Assembly: GCA_002256705.1 (NCBI GenBank) | Contig: NQJI01000105.1 | Span: forward strand, 1 to 5,775 | Length of the DNA: 5,775 nucleotides | Direction of reading: 5' to 3' | Origin: Methylococcaceae bacterium NSM2-1 | GTDB lineage: Bacteria; Pseudomonadota; Gammaproteobacteria; Methylococcales; Methylomonadaceae | In this document: piece after piece, positions 5,427 to 5,775 of the stretch | Numbering within the stretch: the stretch's first letter is position 1 | How the letters are laid out: each line of letters starts with the position of its first letter | The notes under the pieces: model-generated | What the model was told of the DNA's origin: nothing | The model's input: the letters and a program-made list of their open reading frames with translations, nothing else | Databases searched by the model: none | Position numbers and translations under genes: made by a program

Positions 5427-5775
5427 ATGATAGAAGAATTTGCGGTAGTGGTAAAAATAGAAAACCATCAAGTCTGGGTCGAGAGCCGACAGAATAGTGC
5501 TTGCGGCGGATGCCAGCAAAAAGCATCGTGTACAACCAGCGCACTCGGCAGCGTTCTCAAGAAAAAGTCAGTGCCGGTTGATAGCGACATTCAACTTAAA
5601 ACCGGTGATGAAGTCATGGTCGCCATTGATGAAAGCCTGTTGCTACGCGCTTCTTTATTATTATATCTGTTGCCGTTAATAGCCCTGTTTACAGGTGCCG
5701 GAATTGCCGACTGGCTGCTGATGGATAACACCCGGTACGCAGAGTTATGGATTGCCGGCAGCGCCGCACTGGGTT
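5427..5775 (+). CDS. rseC: RseC/MucC-family membrane protein (3' end outside window)
   Basis: The frame is open from the ATG at 5427 to the right edge, giving 116 visible residues of a family usually near 150-160. The N-terminus MIEEFAVVVKIENHQVWVES, the cysteine cluster C26-x2-C29...C35 in SACGGCQQKASC, and the stretch up to VMVAIDESLLLRASLLLYLLPLIALF are characteristic of RseC/MucC (SoxR-reducing system protein RseC). The first membrane helix spans about residues 72-92 and a second begins near the edge. E. coli RseC modulates sigma-E and takes part with Rsx in keeping SoxR reduced. In a nif setting a link to an Rnf complex is more likely (inference). GGTGA at 5417-5421 supports this start. 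In-frame codons at 5415 (ATG) and 5418 (GTG) have poorer sites. Confidence 0.88.
   Translation, partial: MIEEFAVVVKIENHQVWVESRQNSACGGCQQKASCTTSALGSVLKKKSVPVDSDIQLKTGDEVMVAIDESLLLRASLLLYLLPLIALFTGAGIADWLLMDNTRYAELWIAGSAALG

Noticed and set aside
5497..5679. 60-residue open frame overlapping the RseC gene in another frame
   Set aside because: It has no family resemblance or convincing start, and the RseC frame over the same bases has clear family motifs.

Overview
This window is the late accessory part of a nitrogen-fixation (nif) gene cluster, with every recognisable gene on the + strand. The order nifW-nifZ-nifM-clpX-nifF matches the tail of the major nif cluster of Azotobacter vinelandii and related gammaproteobacterial diazotrophs. 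Base composition looks moderate (mid-40s % GC by eye), far below Azotobacter. Together with the intergenic repeats and the RseC-family gene at the right edge, this suggests another gammaproteobacterial diazotroph, possibly a methanotroph of the Methylococcales. That assignment is an inference and no marker gene here settles it.

Left part (1-2163), a tightly packed operon segment: the 3' end of a TPR-like helical protein (partial, to 367), an unannotated-looking 36-residue single-pass membrane peptide (396-506), then nifW, nifZ (4-nt ATGA overlap with nifW) and nifM (one base after nifZ). NifW and NifZ assist MoFe-protein maturation, and NifM is the parvulin-type prolyl isomerase needed for active Fe protein (NifH).

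Middle part (2164-3791): a clpX paralogue (the ClpX2 type found in nif clusters) lies between two different palindromic intergenic repeats. The upstream one (2227-2364) has arms built from 9-base units of the cacgaaaaa type. The downstream one (3669-3744) is a 27-bp inverted repeat with one mismatch, and its first bases supply the clpX stop codon. The repeats break the otherwise compact operon and may mark where clpX was inserted or rearranged.

Right part (3792-5775): a protein fusing a CGFS monothiol glutaredoxin to a BolA domain, then nifF flavodoxin, a single-domain Rieske ferredoxin and the 5' end of an RseC/MucC-family membrane protein. These look like an iron-sulfur trafficking and electron-supply group serving nitrogenase. 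RseC genes are often beside rnf/rsx electron-transport genes, so an rnf operon may follow to the right (inference).

The least ordinary items are the Grx-BolA fusion inside a nif operon, the 36-residue membrane peptide next to nifW, the altered pore-2 loop of the nif ClpX, and the Rieske protein paired with nifF. I see no tRNA, rRNA, CRISPR array, transposase or convincing sigma-54 promoter.
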